A stretch of 64,000 nucleotides of DNA. Origin: Brachionus plicatilis. Its lineage: Eukaryota > Rotifera > Eurotatoria > Ploima > Brachionidae. Of this stretch, positions 1 to 9,745 are shown in pieces. A program made the translations under genes and the position numbers. The stretch covers positions 123,444-187,443 of the forward strand of contig QEOQ01000070.1 in assembly GCA_010279815.1 (NCBI GenBank). The letters run 5' to 3'. Each line of letters begins with the position of its first letter. Positions within the stretch are counted from its first letter, which is position 1. Below the pieces are notes generated by a model. That model had not been told where the DNA came from and did no database searches. It saw only the letters and a program-made list of their open reading frames with translations.

Positions 1-300
1 GCCAAAGTGGCCGCCCGTTTTAAGTTTGGCCGTACATTTGGCCGGCCGTCAACGATTTGGCCGGCCAACTCGGCGGTCCAAATTTTTGGCCGCCGGTCTG
101 GCCGCCAAAGTGGCCGCCCGTTTTAAGTTTGGCCGTACATTTGGCCTGCCGTCAACGATTTGGCCGGCCAACTCGGCGGTCCAAATTTTTGGCCGCCGGT
201 CTGGCCGCCAAAGTGGCCGTCCGCCTTTATAACCGTCCGTCAAGGCGGTCTTGTTCGCGGCCAAAAAAATTTTTGGCCGCTTCAATGGCCGTTTGTACGG
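1..300. repeat. GC-rich tandem repeat, 103-bp period
   Basis: The motif beginning GCCAAAGTGGCCG recurs at 1, 104 and 207, giving two full 103-bp units and a diverged partial third. The units are nearly identical (one visible difference, GGCCGGCCG versus GGCCTGCCG) and full of GGCC/CGGCC. Composition is sharply unlike the AT-rich surroundings. Open frames across it are by-products of the repeat and are not called as genes. The array is cut by the window start, so its full length is unknown. Related GC-rich motifs appear near 11.9 and 13.1 kb. Confidence 0.9.
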
Positions 301-715
301 TTCCCAACACTAGCTGTATTGGCCTTTCTTTTAAAAAGTTAATTTATTGGAAATTATTTGAACTTTATTTGGTAAAAATTCAAGCAAATCTTTTCGAGAA
401 TTCTCTTTAAATTTTTTTCAAAATTTCGACAAAAAATAAAAAAGTGCATTTGAGATATTTCAATTTAAAAAAATTAACCTGAAAAACTATCAAATGATTT
501 TATTTTATAAAAAGACATTTTGAATTTCAACCTGTCTTTTTTTAATAATGGCAATAGTAAAAATTTATTATCCCGAAAATTTGTATTTTTTTCTAATTTT
601 TTTATATTTTTTTAGTTTTTAAATGAAAGATTCAAATATTAATCAAAAAGTTGATCTTTTGCGATCATTTCAAAAATTAATTTAAATAAAATAAATTTTC
701 AAAAAATCTTTTAGA
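301..715. other. AT-rich 5' flank of the first DEG/ENaC gene
   Basis: No coding signal is visible. The stretch holds homopolymer-rich AT sequence running up to the ATG at 716. I see no convincing TATA box or other promoter element. Confidence 0.5.
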
Positions 716-2469
716 ATGAGTCAACACAGAGTTGCTACTCCATCAAAAAAGGTATCACCATTACCTATTTCCAATAAGGAAAAGGTTTTTTTGGATCCTG
801 AAAATCAAAGAAAAGAGGAAAAACATGAAGTACAAGAACTCTTAAAGAAATGCGTTAAAGAGTGGTGTGAAAACACAAGCAGCCACGGTTTTTCAAATCT
901 CATAAGAACTGACAGCTGGATTATCAGAATAGTATGGTTGATTTTAGTCCTACTTTTCATCGGATACTGCAGTTATAGTAATTGAAAAATTAAATTTTGT
1001 TTGTCTAAAAAATTAATTTTTCTTAAAAAAAAGCTGTGGTTACCATTATTTTGGCTTATTTCAAATATGAAGTTGTGGTAAGCTACAAAATAGTTTCAGA
1101 TTCACCATCGCCATTTCCTGCCATCACCATTTGCAATTTGAACCCCTTTGACGTTGGTACTGATGAGTATACAGGAACTTATTTGCAAAATGTTTTGATC
1201 AATAATTCAATTAATCCATCTATTCATTTATCAAAAAATGACACTGCAATTTTGAAGGTTGATGAGATAATAAGTTTAATAAAAGCCTATGCAACAGCTG
1301 ATAAAAATTTGACCACTGATGATCTAAAAAAAAAAGGCTTCACAATTGATACAATGTTAATCAGTTGTTTTTACAATAAAAAAGAATGCACTTTGGAAAA
1401 GTTCCACTGGTTTAGAGATAATGACTTTGGAAATTGCTATACTTTTAATGATTTATATGATGGCAATAATCAAAGAATAGATAGCTTGAAAACAAGCAAG
1501 TCAGGTCCTGAAAATGGTTTGAAAATGGAAATTTTTGTAGGAGTTGCTGGAATACAAGATGTTTTCTCAATTAAAAAAGGAATTAAAGTGGTAATTCATG
1601 AACGAGGTGTAAGACCTATTCTTAAATACGATGGTATAGAAATATCTCCCGGAGTAGCTGCAAATATTGCTGTGTCGAGAACAAAATTTTCTAAGCAACC
1701 TCTACCATATAGTTCTTGCAGAAGTGATCCTGATAATTTACTCTCTACTGATTCTGACTATCACAGATACACAGTTTCTTTATCAAAATACTATAAAAAG
1801 CGTTGCTATGAAATATGTTTGCAGTATGAACAAATAATTCCCAATTGCCAGTGCGCTGATCCAAGTATTCCAATAGTTGATTCCAATTTAAAAATTTGTA
1901 GCAATGCAAGAAGTTTAAACTGTGTAAAAGAACAGAGAGATTCTTTTGATTCGAGCAAAATTATTGATGAAGTTTGTGGTAGATTTTGTCCAGATGATTG
2001 CAACCAAATGATTTACTCAACAAGTGTTACTCAAACAAACTATCCTACTGATTACTATGCTTGGATTTTAAGCGGACAAAGTAATCTAATTTCTAAATTT
2101 TATCCGCCAGTATCATTCATCCCATCAGATACCCAACAAACTACTACAGTAGCTTCAAAAATAGCCATTCAATCTAATACTACAACTGCTAATAGTTTTA
2201 CATTAAACACTACAAAAAGTAATGAAATGTTTCCTGGAAAATAAGATCTGGTTTCCTCAGTCGCTATGATTTCAATATTCTACGATGAACTGCGATATAC
2301 TTTTATTCAAGAATCAATGACAATGATGGGTGGACAATTTGGTTTATTCATGGGAGCCAGTTTTTTGAGCTTTGCAGAAATATTGGAGATGGTTATAAAT
2401 TTGGCCAGAGCTTATGCCAAATACAATAGTCATAAAAAATTACTCAAATTAAAGTTTCAACACAATTAA
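716..2469 (+). CDS. DEG/ENaC-family sodium channel subunit, possibly disrupted
   Basis: This encodes an amiloride-sensitive-type (DEG/ENaC) channel subunit, a plasma-membrane cation channel with two membrane spans and a large Cys-rich extracellular loop. Exon 1 is 716-977 and carries the N-terminal His-Gly motif (SSHGF) and TM1. A 56-nt intron (978-1033, GT..AG, phase 1) joins exon 2 from 1034, which holds FPAITICNLNPF, the family signature after TM1, and many loop cysteines. TM2 follows with MGGQFGLFMGASFLS, containing the G-x-S filter (GAS). An in-frame TAA at 2242-2244 lies just before TM2. Either it is a genuine lesion, or it is removed by a 42-nt in-frame intron (2219-2260, ending TTTCCTCAG). 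The loop end is unusually Thr/Ser/Asn-rich, and about six residues before the MGGQ motif are missing relative to the next gene. Family certain; integrity uncertain. Confidence 0.8.
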
Positions 2470-2999
2470 AATAGTATGTTGTAACAGTTTAATTTAATAG
2501 ATAATTTTCTATTAATTGAATTTAAAAAAAATGCAATTTAAATTTAAGACCATTATAATAAATATTTCACGAGTCGAGATGGTCAATTTAAAAAAAAAAA
2601 ATTCAATTGTGTTTCAAAATAATGAATGAAATTTTTTTTCATAAATAAAAAAACTTGAAATTTAAAATTATTTTTTTTTTCAAGATTAAAAAGACAATTT
2701 CAAAGTTATTATTCAACAGAAACTATTTAGTCAGAAAAATTTTAAAAAATTCAGCATCCAATTTTTTTATATTACAAAATAAAATTTGCAAATCAATAAT
2801 TTTCTATTTTCAATATTTTTCAAAATTTTGAAATTATCATTATACTCAACAAATTTTTATTTTTAAATCAAGAAAAAATATTGATGAGGTTTGAAATAGA
2901 TTTTGTCCAGATGATTGTAACCAAATGATTTACTCAACAATTTATTTTTAGTTTCTAATTGAAAAATTGAAAAAAAAACACAAATTAATTAATAAAAAT
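2470..2999. other. AT-rich spacer with a 60-bp copy of an ENaC exon piece
   Basis: Mostly poly-A/poly-T-rich sequence. Positions 2881-2940 repeat 1963-2022 of the DEG/ENaC gene with about five differences in 60 bases, including a TGG-to-AAA change. No open frame surrounds it, so it is a non-functional fragment. Confidence 0.8.
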
Positions 3000-3125
3000 A
3001 CAGTCTTGTCTGATGGAGTTAAATGTTTTCAATCAATATTAAGTGACCTTGTTTATGACTTTTTAGACATAATGCGCTTGAAAATGACTCCATTTCACCC
3101 TCAGGCTAGTAGTTGCCAAAAACTT
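3000..3125 (+). pseudogene. Ty3/gypsy-type integrase fragment
   Basis: Forward translation gives SDGVKCFQSILSDL and, 15 or so residues on, LKMTPFHPQASS. These match the conserved end of the retrotransposon integrase core: the S-D-x-G-x-x-F segment with the second catalytic Asp, then the T-P-[FY]-H-P-Q box. Only about 40 codons remain, with no flanking reverse transcriptase or LTRs visible. It is a dead scrap of an LTR retrotransposon. Confidence 0.7.
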
Positions 3126-3420
3126 AGCTAAATAAAACATTTACTAAGAAGAATTTCTCTTATTTATTTTAAATATTTTGAATTTTAACCACTTAGTTCC
3201 GAATGTTCTAGAGTAGGTTTATTACATTAATGACAGGTAATAGCCAGTTGGTTGGCCTTAAAATTGAAAAAACAAAAAAAGACTCATCTTCATAAAAATG
3301 TGTAAGTGTTAATTTCATAAGCTTTTTGTTCTAATCTGTATTAATCCTGGCTTTACGTTGAAAAAAAAAGTTACACAGAATCTCCAGTAAAATTTATTTT
3401 TATACAGTTTTTCTAAATAA

Positions 3421-3545
3421 AATTTTATCATGGTGTTGACAAAGATAAGCAACTTTTTTTAGATCGTTCATTGCTACATAGCGATTACTAAATAATATAA
3501 CCAAGTCTATTCAAACTTCGGTTGATGCCACTTAAAAACTAATTT
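3421..3545. repeat. Dispersed repeat, copy A (also at 54.2 kb)
   Basis: The block from ATCATGGTGTTGACAAAG to GGTTGATGCCACT recurs at about 54240-54355, including the shared AATATAACCAAGTCTATTCA. In this copy GTGTTGAC (3433-3440) is unbroken. In the 54-kb copy the same octamer is duplicated on either side of a 248-bp insertion, so this copy represents the empty target site. What the repeat itself is remains unknown. Confidence 0.85.
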
Positions 3546-5181
3546 TTCAAGCATTTCCATTTTTAATGATCGGTACAACAGATAAAAAAACATTTTCATC
3601 CGTTCGGAATTGCACTCACTTCCAATGAAACTCATGCAGATTTTGAGTTTGTTTTTAATTCTTTAAAAGTAATATCATATAATAGAAAAATTTTAACTAT
3701 TTTTAGAAAAAAAAATTAATTGTACCAAAGCTTGAAAAAATTTTTAATTGAATTTGTTATTTGATATTTGACAATAGACTTTAATCTAAAAAATTTAAAA
3801 AATGCTTAACTAGTGCTTTTATTATAATTTAAATTCAGACTTGTTTTTATGTCACAAGTCACAAGTCTTAAGTCAAGTCAAGTCAATGATTTAATAAATC
3901 CATATTTAATACCAATAAAGTAGTTGCTTCCAAATTCCTGGCTGTTAATCTTGACCTATGTGGTCTGTTAATGTAACCAGATTATGAAAAAATTCTTTCA
4001 ACTGGTCAAAATGAAGCAGATATTGATAAAAATTTTTGTGCAAGTCATAACTTTGACTTAAAAAAAATAAAATTTAAGTCAAGTTGAACTCAGGCTCTGT
4101 CAATCTTTTTGCTTTTTTAAATATATCACATGGACTTAGATTCTTTTTTAATCGCTTGAAATAGTCTTAGCTGCTAAGACATACTTTCTGGCTAAATCGG
4201 TTGGAGTTAATTTATTATAAGCTTTAAGCTTATCTAAGAAAACTTTCATTTTAAGAAGATAAACTATCTTTCGGTAGTCATTCTCTTAAAACTAACGATG
4301 GAGATGTCTAAAAAAATCTAAAATTAATTCTATGATTACATTGTTTAAGAGATATAATTTTTATTCAATCAAAAATCAGTTTTTTTGTATTTTTTTATTT
4401 AATATATTTTATTTAATTGAAAATTAATTGAAAAAATTAATGTTTAAAATTTAAAGGACTATTCTTTTGAAAAAAAAATATTTTACAAAAATTGTAACTG
4501 ATTATTGAAGATTTTATGGCATCTCAAATAAAATCAGTTAATGCTTAAATAAAAAATAATTTTAGGAAATACATTCAGTTAAAGTTTCAGATTGGAAGCT
4601 ATTTTTAACAACTGAACAAGAAAGTGAGTGATAATCTCAATTAAAAAATTTACGGAAATAGTGAGACAAAAAAATCAAGTTTCTACGTTTCAAATTTAAT
4701 TCTAGATTAAATTTTATTATATTAGTAGAAAAATAAAATCTTTTCAATAATAAAATCATAGAGTTATTTAAAGATTTTTTTTGACATCAACATCATTTTC
4801 TTTAATTTGTTAACACAAAAAAATCGTTTAAAGTGGATAGAGTTTTCAAGGTTTATTTATTATATTTGAATAACTAATGATTAACAATCACAAAATGTTT
4901 CAGACAACATCTCACAAATTGTTGACTTTTTTTATTTATAAATTTTTCATTTTAATTTGAATTTTTCTTAATAAACAATTTATAATCTGGAATTATTTAT
5001 TCCCCCATTCTGCATTGAAATTTAATCTTTAAAAAAAATTCGAATCATTTTATAGCTTTTTTTAATGATTTGTTTTCAAAATATCTAATTAATAATTAAA
5101 AATGCTAATTATTGAAAAACAATAATTAAAAAGTATAAAATCTCAATCAATTTTTTTTTAATTGAGCTTAAAGTCAGTAAA
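3546..5181. other. AT-rich intergenic stretch
   Basis: No gene is recognised. A region rich in CAAGTC/GACTT motifs at about 3836-4100 (starts CAGACTTG, ends GCTCTG) resembles the ends of the hAT-like elements called at 31.6 and 54.0 kb, but no matching target duplication is visible. The rest is low-complexity AT sequence. Confidence 0.5.
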
Positions 5182-6645
5182 ATGAAAAGGAAAATCTTTG
5201 AGATTTTTGTTGAAAGAGCTGAGACGTCTAGTTGTCACGGAATACCCAATTTTGTAAGAGAAAAAAATTGGTTTATTAAAATTTTATGGGCTATTTGTAT
5301 AATATCATCTTTATCATACTGTTTATTAAATATATCAAAGCTATTTATCCGCTATTTCAATTATGATGTACAGATTCAGTTTACTACAAATCGTCTGACA
5401 TCAATAGAGTTTCCAACAGTAACATTTTGCAACAAGAACCCATTTAATTTTCAAAAATCAACTCTCGACATGAATTCAATTGAGGAATTGGAAGGACTTA
5501 AGAGTTTTTTTTTAAGCAATAAATTGCTTGAAATTATTAATAGCTTAGATGCAATGTTTTATATACAATTTGGTACAACAAAGATGTTAGTAAACAAAAC
5601 TATTGTGGATACTATGGGATTCAATATTGAAGAAATGTTGATAAATTGCAGATTTAATACTCTTAGTTGTAACAAAAATGATTTCGAAGAAATTTATTTG
5701 CCTTCTTTTGGCAGATGCTATAAATTTAATTCTGGTAGAAACTTGAATGGATCCAAAGCAGAGATCAAGAGAGTCTCAGTTCCAGGCTTATTTTTTGGCT
5801 TCAGACTTGAATTATTCATAGGCTCATCAGACCATGAACTAGATTTGATTTCATCTTCCGGTCTGAGGCTTTTCATACACAACTCATCGACTGTACCTTA
5901 TGCTAACTTTGATGCTATTGATTTACCTGTTGGACATCAAACAAATATTGCAGTTAGCCAAGAGCATACAATCAAATTACCAAAGCCCTACAGTGAGTGT
6001 ATCAAGGATACAAAAGACAGCAATAGCTTCACTTCTAGTTTATTCAATACGACCAAGTCTGTGTTTGGTAATTACCTACAAAAAAATTGCCTAATGATAT
6101 GCTTTAATGAATTTTTTAAAGCAAAATGTGAGTGTAAATATCCGGAAATTAATCAATTAGTTTACTCAAACATTTGTCAATTTGAAAATTTAGGGTGTAT
6201 TTCAAATAGTTATAAAAATTTGTCTCAATCTGCTAGATGTTTTGAAGAATGTCCACAAGAATGCGAATCAATCAGATATGGTTATTCTATTTCTCAATCT
6301 GATTTTCCCAGTTTATTCTATGCCGAAATTCTCAAAGCTTACAATAATAAATCCGATGATTTTAACAGAAATTTAAGCAGTTTTTCAAGAATTAAATCAT
6401 CTGTTCTAGCCGTAGAAGTTTATTATGATGATATAGCTATGACTTTAATCAAAGAAAGGCCTGCAGAAACACCGGAACAGCTAGTCTCAGAAATGGGTGG
6501 AATTTTGGGGATATGTCTTGGAATAAGTTTTTTAACAATAGCTGAATTTTTCGATCTAATTGCACAAATTATTAAGTTTTTGATGAAAAAGAAAACAAAT
6601 AAATCACAAATAGTTCAAGAAAAATTAAAAACCTTAAAATATTAA
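5182..6645 (+). CDS. DEG/ENaC-family sodium channel subunit
   Basis: This is an intact single-exon gene of 487 residues, the normal size range for DEG/ENaC subunits, which form trimeric plasma-membrane Na+ or cation channels gated by peptides, acid or mechanical force. Visible in order: His-Gly gating motif (SSCHGIPN, about residues 17-24), TM1 (about 30-55, from WFIKILW), the FPTVTFCNKNPF signature, a long loop with roughly 14 cysteines and several N-glycosylation sequons, then EQLVSEMGG and TM2 with the G-x-S filter as GIS (LGICLGISFL). The short tail is Lys-rich. It lies on the same strand as the gene at 0.7 kb and is closely similar to the gene at 15.8 kb, indicating local duplication. 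The gating stimulus cannot be read from sequence. Confidence 0.93.
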   Translation: MKRKIFEIFVERAETSSCHGIPNFVREKNWFIKILWAICIISSLSYCLLNISKLFIRYFNYDVQIQFTTNRLTSIEFPTVTFCNKNPFNFQKSTLDMNSIEELEGLKSFFLSNKLLEIINSLDAMFYIQFGTTKMLVNKTIVDTMGFNIEEMLINCRFNTLSCNKNDFEEIYLPSFGRCYKFNSGRNLNGSKAEIKRVSVPGLFFGFRLELFIGSSDHELDLISSSGLRLFIHNSSTVPYANFDAIDLPVGHQTNIAVSQEHTIKLPKPYSECIKDTKDSNSFTSSLFNTTKSVFGNYLQKNCLMICFNEFFKAKCECKYPEINQLVYSNICQFENLGCISNSYKNLSQSARCFEECPQECESIRYGYSISQSDFPSLFYAEILKAYNNKSDDFNRNLSSFSRIKSSVLAVEVYYDDIAMTLIKERPAETPEQLVSEMGGILGICLGISFLTIAEFFDLIAQIIKFLMKKKTNKSQIVQEKLKTLKY

Positions 6646-6889
6646 TTTTACTTTAAAATTTTATAATTATTAAAAATTAGAATTTCTTTATTTCTTTAAT
6701 TCTTAAAAATCCCAAAAACTGATTAATCCTCTTTGGAAAAAGGGGGATTATTTGCGGCTTTTGCCACGAAATTAAATATAAACCTGAATATCTTATACTT
6801 TTTGAAATTCTAAGTTAACTTATTGGGAAAATGAATTTGTTCCATGTATACACGACTTGATTTGTCAGAAAGTTTTCTCAAATCTTGAT

Positions 6890-7560
6890 CCTTGTCATGT
6901 GCTTGTCAATCTTCTTTGATGTCCTTAGATTCCACTACCTGGACCATTGCTAGTTAGTGCATGGCTTTTAATGTACGGATTCTACTATTCAGCTGTGCTG
7001 ATAAATCACATTATTTTGAAGATATGAATTAGGTCTCCTCGATTTCGTCATGTTTTTATTTCCGTTAATCCTTTATCATAATACAGATTTCTTAAACTAA
7101 ACACTAATTTCGTAGCTAGTCTTTGCACTTGCTCCAAAATTATCGAGTCCTTTTTAGTACATTGACTCCAAGCTGCTGCAGCATATTCCATATGTGGTCT
7201 AATAAATGAGACATACAGTTGTTTAAAGTATTTATGGACCAGCACTTGAAGGCTTATTTGAGCCGACCATTAACTGCATTTGCTTTATTCGCTGCCTCTG
7301 TCTCCATGTGAGCCCATTTAAAGTATTAATAAGTCAAATAAATTCCAAGATCTCGTTAAATAGTTGTTTGGCTCATTGGTAAGTTTTTCATTAATAGTTA
7401 AACTGTATTAATTTCTTTATTTTTGAATAACATAAATTTACATTAACTGGCGTTGAATTTCATTTGCCAATCATCGGAACATTTAAATAATTTTATCTTT
7501 GTGTGATTGTACTTATTCATCGTCAAGGCGATTTTGGATTATGTTGATCGACCGAAATTT
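6890..7560 (-). pseudogene. Decayed CR1/Jockey-group LINE fragment (reverse transcriptase 3' part)
   Basis: Reverse-strand translation gives the RT thumb and tail typical of this LINE group: DDWQMKFNAS, RDLGIYL, then FIRPHMEYAAAAWSQC and LEQVQRLATKLV (7048-7245), and near 6900 a SKKIDKHM end. Several stops and frame changes separate these blocks. It is a 5'-truncated, inactive copy. It lies head-to-head with a second, different LINE fragment that begins about 7690. Confidence 0.8.
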
Positions 7561-7689
7561 TCAATCATGATCGTAAAGATGATCGATATGATCCCTATTT
7601 CACCAATCAAAAAACTAAAATTCTAAATTTCTTTAACCTAAATAGGAATAAAATCACAGATTTTCTTTAATAATTAATGACTTTACATC

Positions 7690-8466
7690 AAATTCATTTC
7701 CAATTAGGGCAGGCGTTCCACAGGGCTTAGTAATAAGCCCCTTACTCTTTAGCATATTTATTAATGATGTTCTCAAAGCTGATATTTCGAACAAAAAATA
7801 CTCACTCCTGTTTGCTGATGATCTGATTACTTTCTTCATATTTAAAAAGACAGGAAGAATTGAAAGAGAAATAAATAACTATTTAAAAGAAATAGAGCCA
7901 TGGTTATGCAAATGGAAGATGAAAATGTGCCCAAATAAATGTAGCTACACAATTTTCACAAAAAATTAGAAATTTAATAATACCTTTAGACTTCAGTTAT
8001 TCAACAAAACAATTCCCTATTCTAGAACTAATAAATTTCTTGGTCTGTACTTTGATGGAAAGTCTTTGCTTTGATAAACAAATTATAGAAGTAAAGACTA
8101 AATGCATTAATAGACTCAATATAATAAAAATTTTGTCTTCAAAAAATTGGAAGCTCAACCACAATACACTAGCTAGTCTTTACAAGGCACTTATTGGCTC
8201 AATTCTGGATTATAATTTTCCATGTCTTAACTCATTCTCCGAATCAGGTTTACAAAAGTTACAAGTTATTCAAAATACTGCTGTTAGATTCATTCTAAAA
8301 CTTTCTCTCAGAACCTCCTCTAACTTACTTTAAATTTAAAAGTTTTTTAAACTGTTTTAATTATTTTATTTTATCTTATTTTATTTTATTATTTTTTTTT
8401 TATCTGAAGGAGCGTATGCTCGAACAGAAAAACAAATAAATAATAATAATAATAATAATAATAATT
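7690..8466 (+). pseudogene. Decayed non-LTR retrotransposon with 3' tail
   Basis: Forward frames encode RAGVPQGLVISPLLFSIFINDVL and LLFADDLITFF, the RT motifs with the catalytic FADD box, then FLGLYFDGKS and SILDYNFPCL of the thumb region (8040-8333). At least one stop and one frame change break it. It ends with a 3' tail: a CTGAAGGAGC-GTAT-GCTCG hairpin near 8405 followed by ACAAATAAATAA and (AAT)n to 8466. The same tail occurs alone at 15.55, 31.02, 33.6 and 53.79 kb. 5' truncated and inactive. Confidence 0.85.
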
Positions 8467-9029
8467 ATATCTATTTTCAATTTTTTTTAGCACTTATCCG
8501 ATCTCTTTTCGCTCAAATTTGATCGGAGGATCTAGAAAATAGACTCTCGCAAGGAACACTTTTCGCTGGAGCAGCTAACAGTTTTCTGGCCAGAGAAGCC
8601 AAAATTGTTCGAATTTGAAATCGTTTTCTTTGTTTTGTTTCGAATGTTCTTTAACAATATGAGCTTATTTGACTCGTACATAATCTATCAATGCTTCTGC
8701 TTTTTGTTGTTTTGACCTATGTGAAGGAGTTTGGATGAATGATGATTAAGGAGTTTTTGTTCAAAAAAAAATCAAGTAAAAATGCAAAAACCTAGCTAAG
8801 AAAAAAGGAAAATTATTCAATTTATTAAAATGGAATAATTTTCTAATAAAACTTTGAAAACAGGATGTTTTTTCATGATAAAAAAAACGGGATGATTTTA
8901 CTACTTCCCGTTTATATTTTATATCTCAATATTTCAAGATTAATAAAAAAGGACTGGTTAAAATTTCATTATAAAAATATAAAATAGAAAAAATAAATTT
9001 AAAAAAAAAATTTTTTTCGAATTTAGAAT
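8467..9029. other. Intergenic stretch without recognisable content
   Basis: A somewhat less AT-rich patch at 8490-8600 has no long open frame and I do not recognise it. The remainder is AT-rich low-complexity sequence. Confidence 0.4.
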
Positions 9030-9236
9030 TTTGACGAGAATTGACGTAATTTTCGGAAATTTTGGAATTTTTTTTTCACTGAATTTTATAATAATTATCG
9101 GTAATTTACGATTATTATCGTTATTTAACGATAAATACCGTTTTTTAGATTACCATATTTTACGGTAAATATGACAAAATATCGGGAATTTACGATAATT
9201 TACGTAAAATATGATGATTGAAGGTATCGTAGCAGC
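9030..9236. mobile_element. Solo end of a Tc1/mariner-like element
   Basis: The segment is packed with TTTACG/CGTAAA words and ends GGTATCGTAGCAGCACTGTA. The terminal repeat of the 49.2-50.4 kb element ends ATCGTAGCAGGACTGTA, so this is a diverged end of the same or a sister family. The partner end is not visible. Confidence 0.6.
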
Positions 9237-9745
9237 ACTGTATATCATTCTTATTTAATTGATTATCTAATAAAAAAATGCATAAAACTAATAACACTTT
9301 TTCTTATTTCTAATTCTCTTTTTGTATAATAGAAATGTGTTAAATAATGAATATTAGATTAAGTACCTAAAACGCACTTTACTACCCGGTCCCTTCGAGT
9401 GCAGTTTAAGCAAGTTTAACCGTATTAGTTATCATAAAACTATTACAAAAATTTTTTGACTTAAGTAGCTAATTACTATTATAAATCTATAATTCTTTAA
9501 TTTAAATGATAAATATTGACCATATGGGCTTAAGTTTTCTTCAAATCAATAATCGAAGTTTCGATTTAGTCGACTTTCAAGATTTTTTAGTTGTCAAGTC
9601 GAAAACAAATCTTTAACGCAAACTTTTTTGCAGTCGACTTGCTACACTAAAATTAAAAATCTTAGTAAAAAAAAACTCAAAATTCATAAAATTATTTTAT
9701 TAAATTTAAAATTTAGATAAAAATTTTAATAAAGAAAAAATTTTC
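9237..9745. other. Intergenic stretch 3' of the fumarase gene
   Basis: No gene seen. AT-rich with a small GC-richer patch at 9385-9420. On the reverse strand, AATAAA-like words just below 9745 could serve polyadenylation of the fumarase gene. Confidence 0.4.

Noticed and set aside
26..410. Four overlapping open frames of 60-117 codons
   Set aside because: They are translations of the GC-rich tandem repeat in several frames and both strands, without codon or family support.
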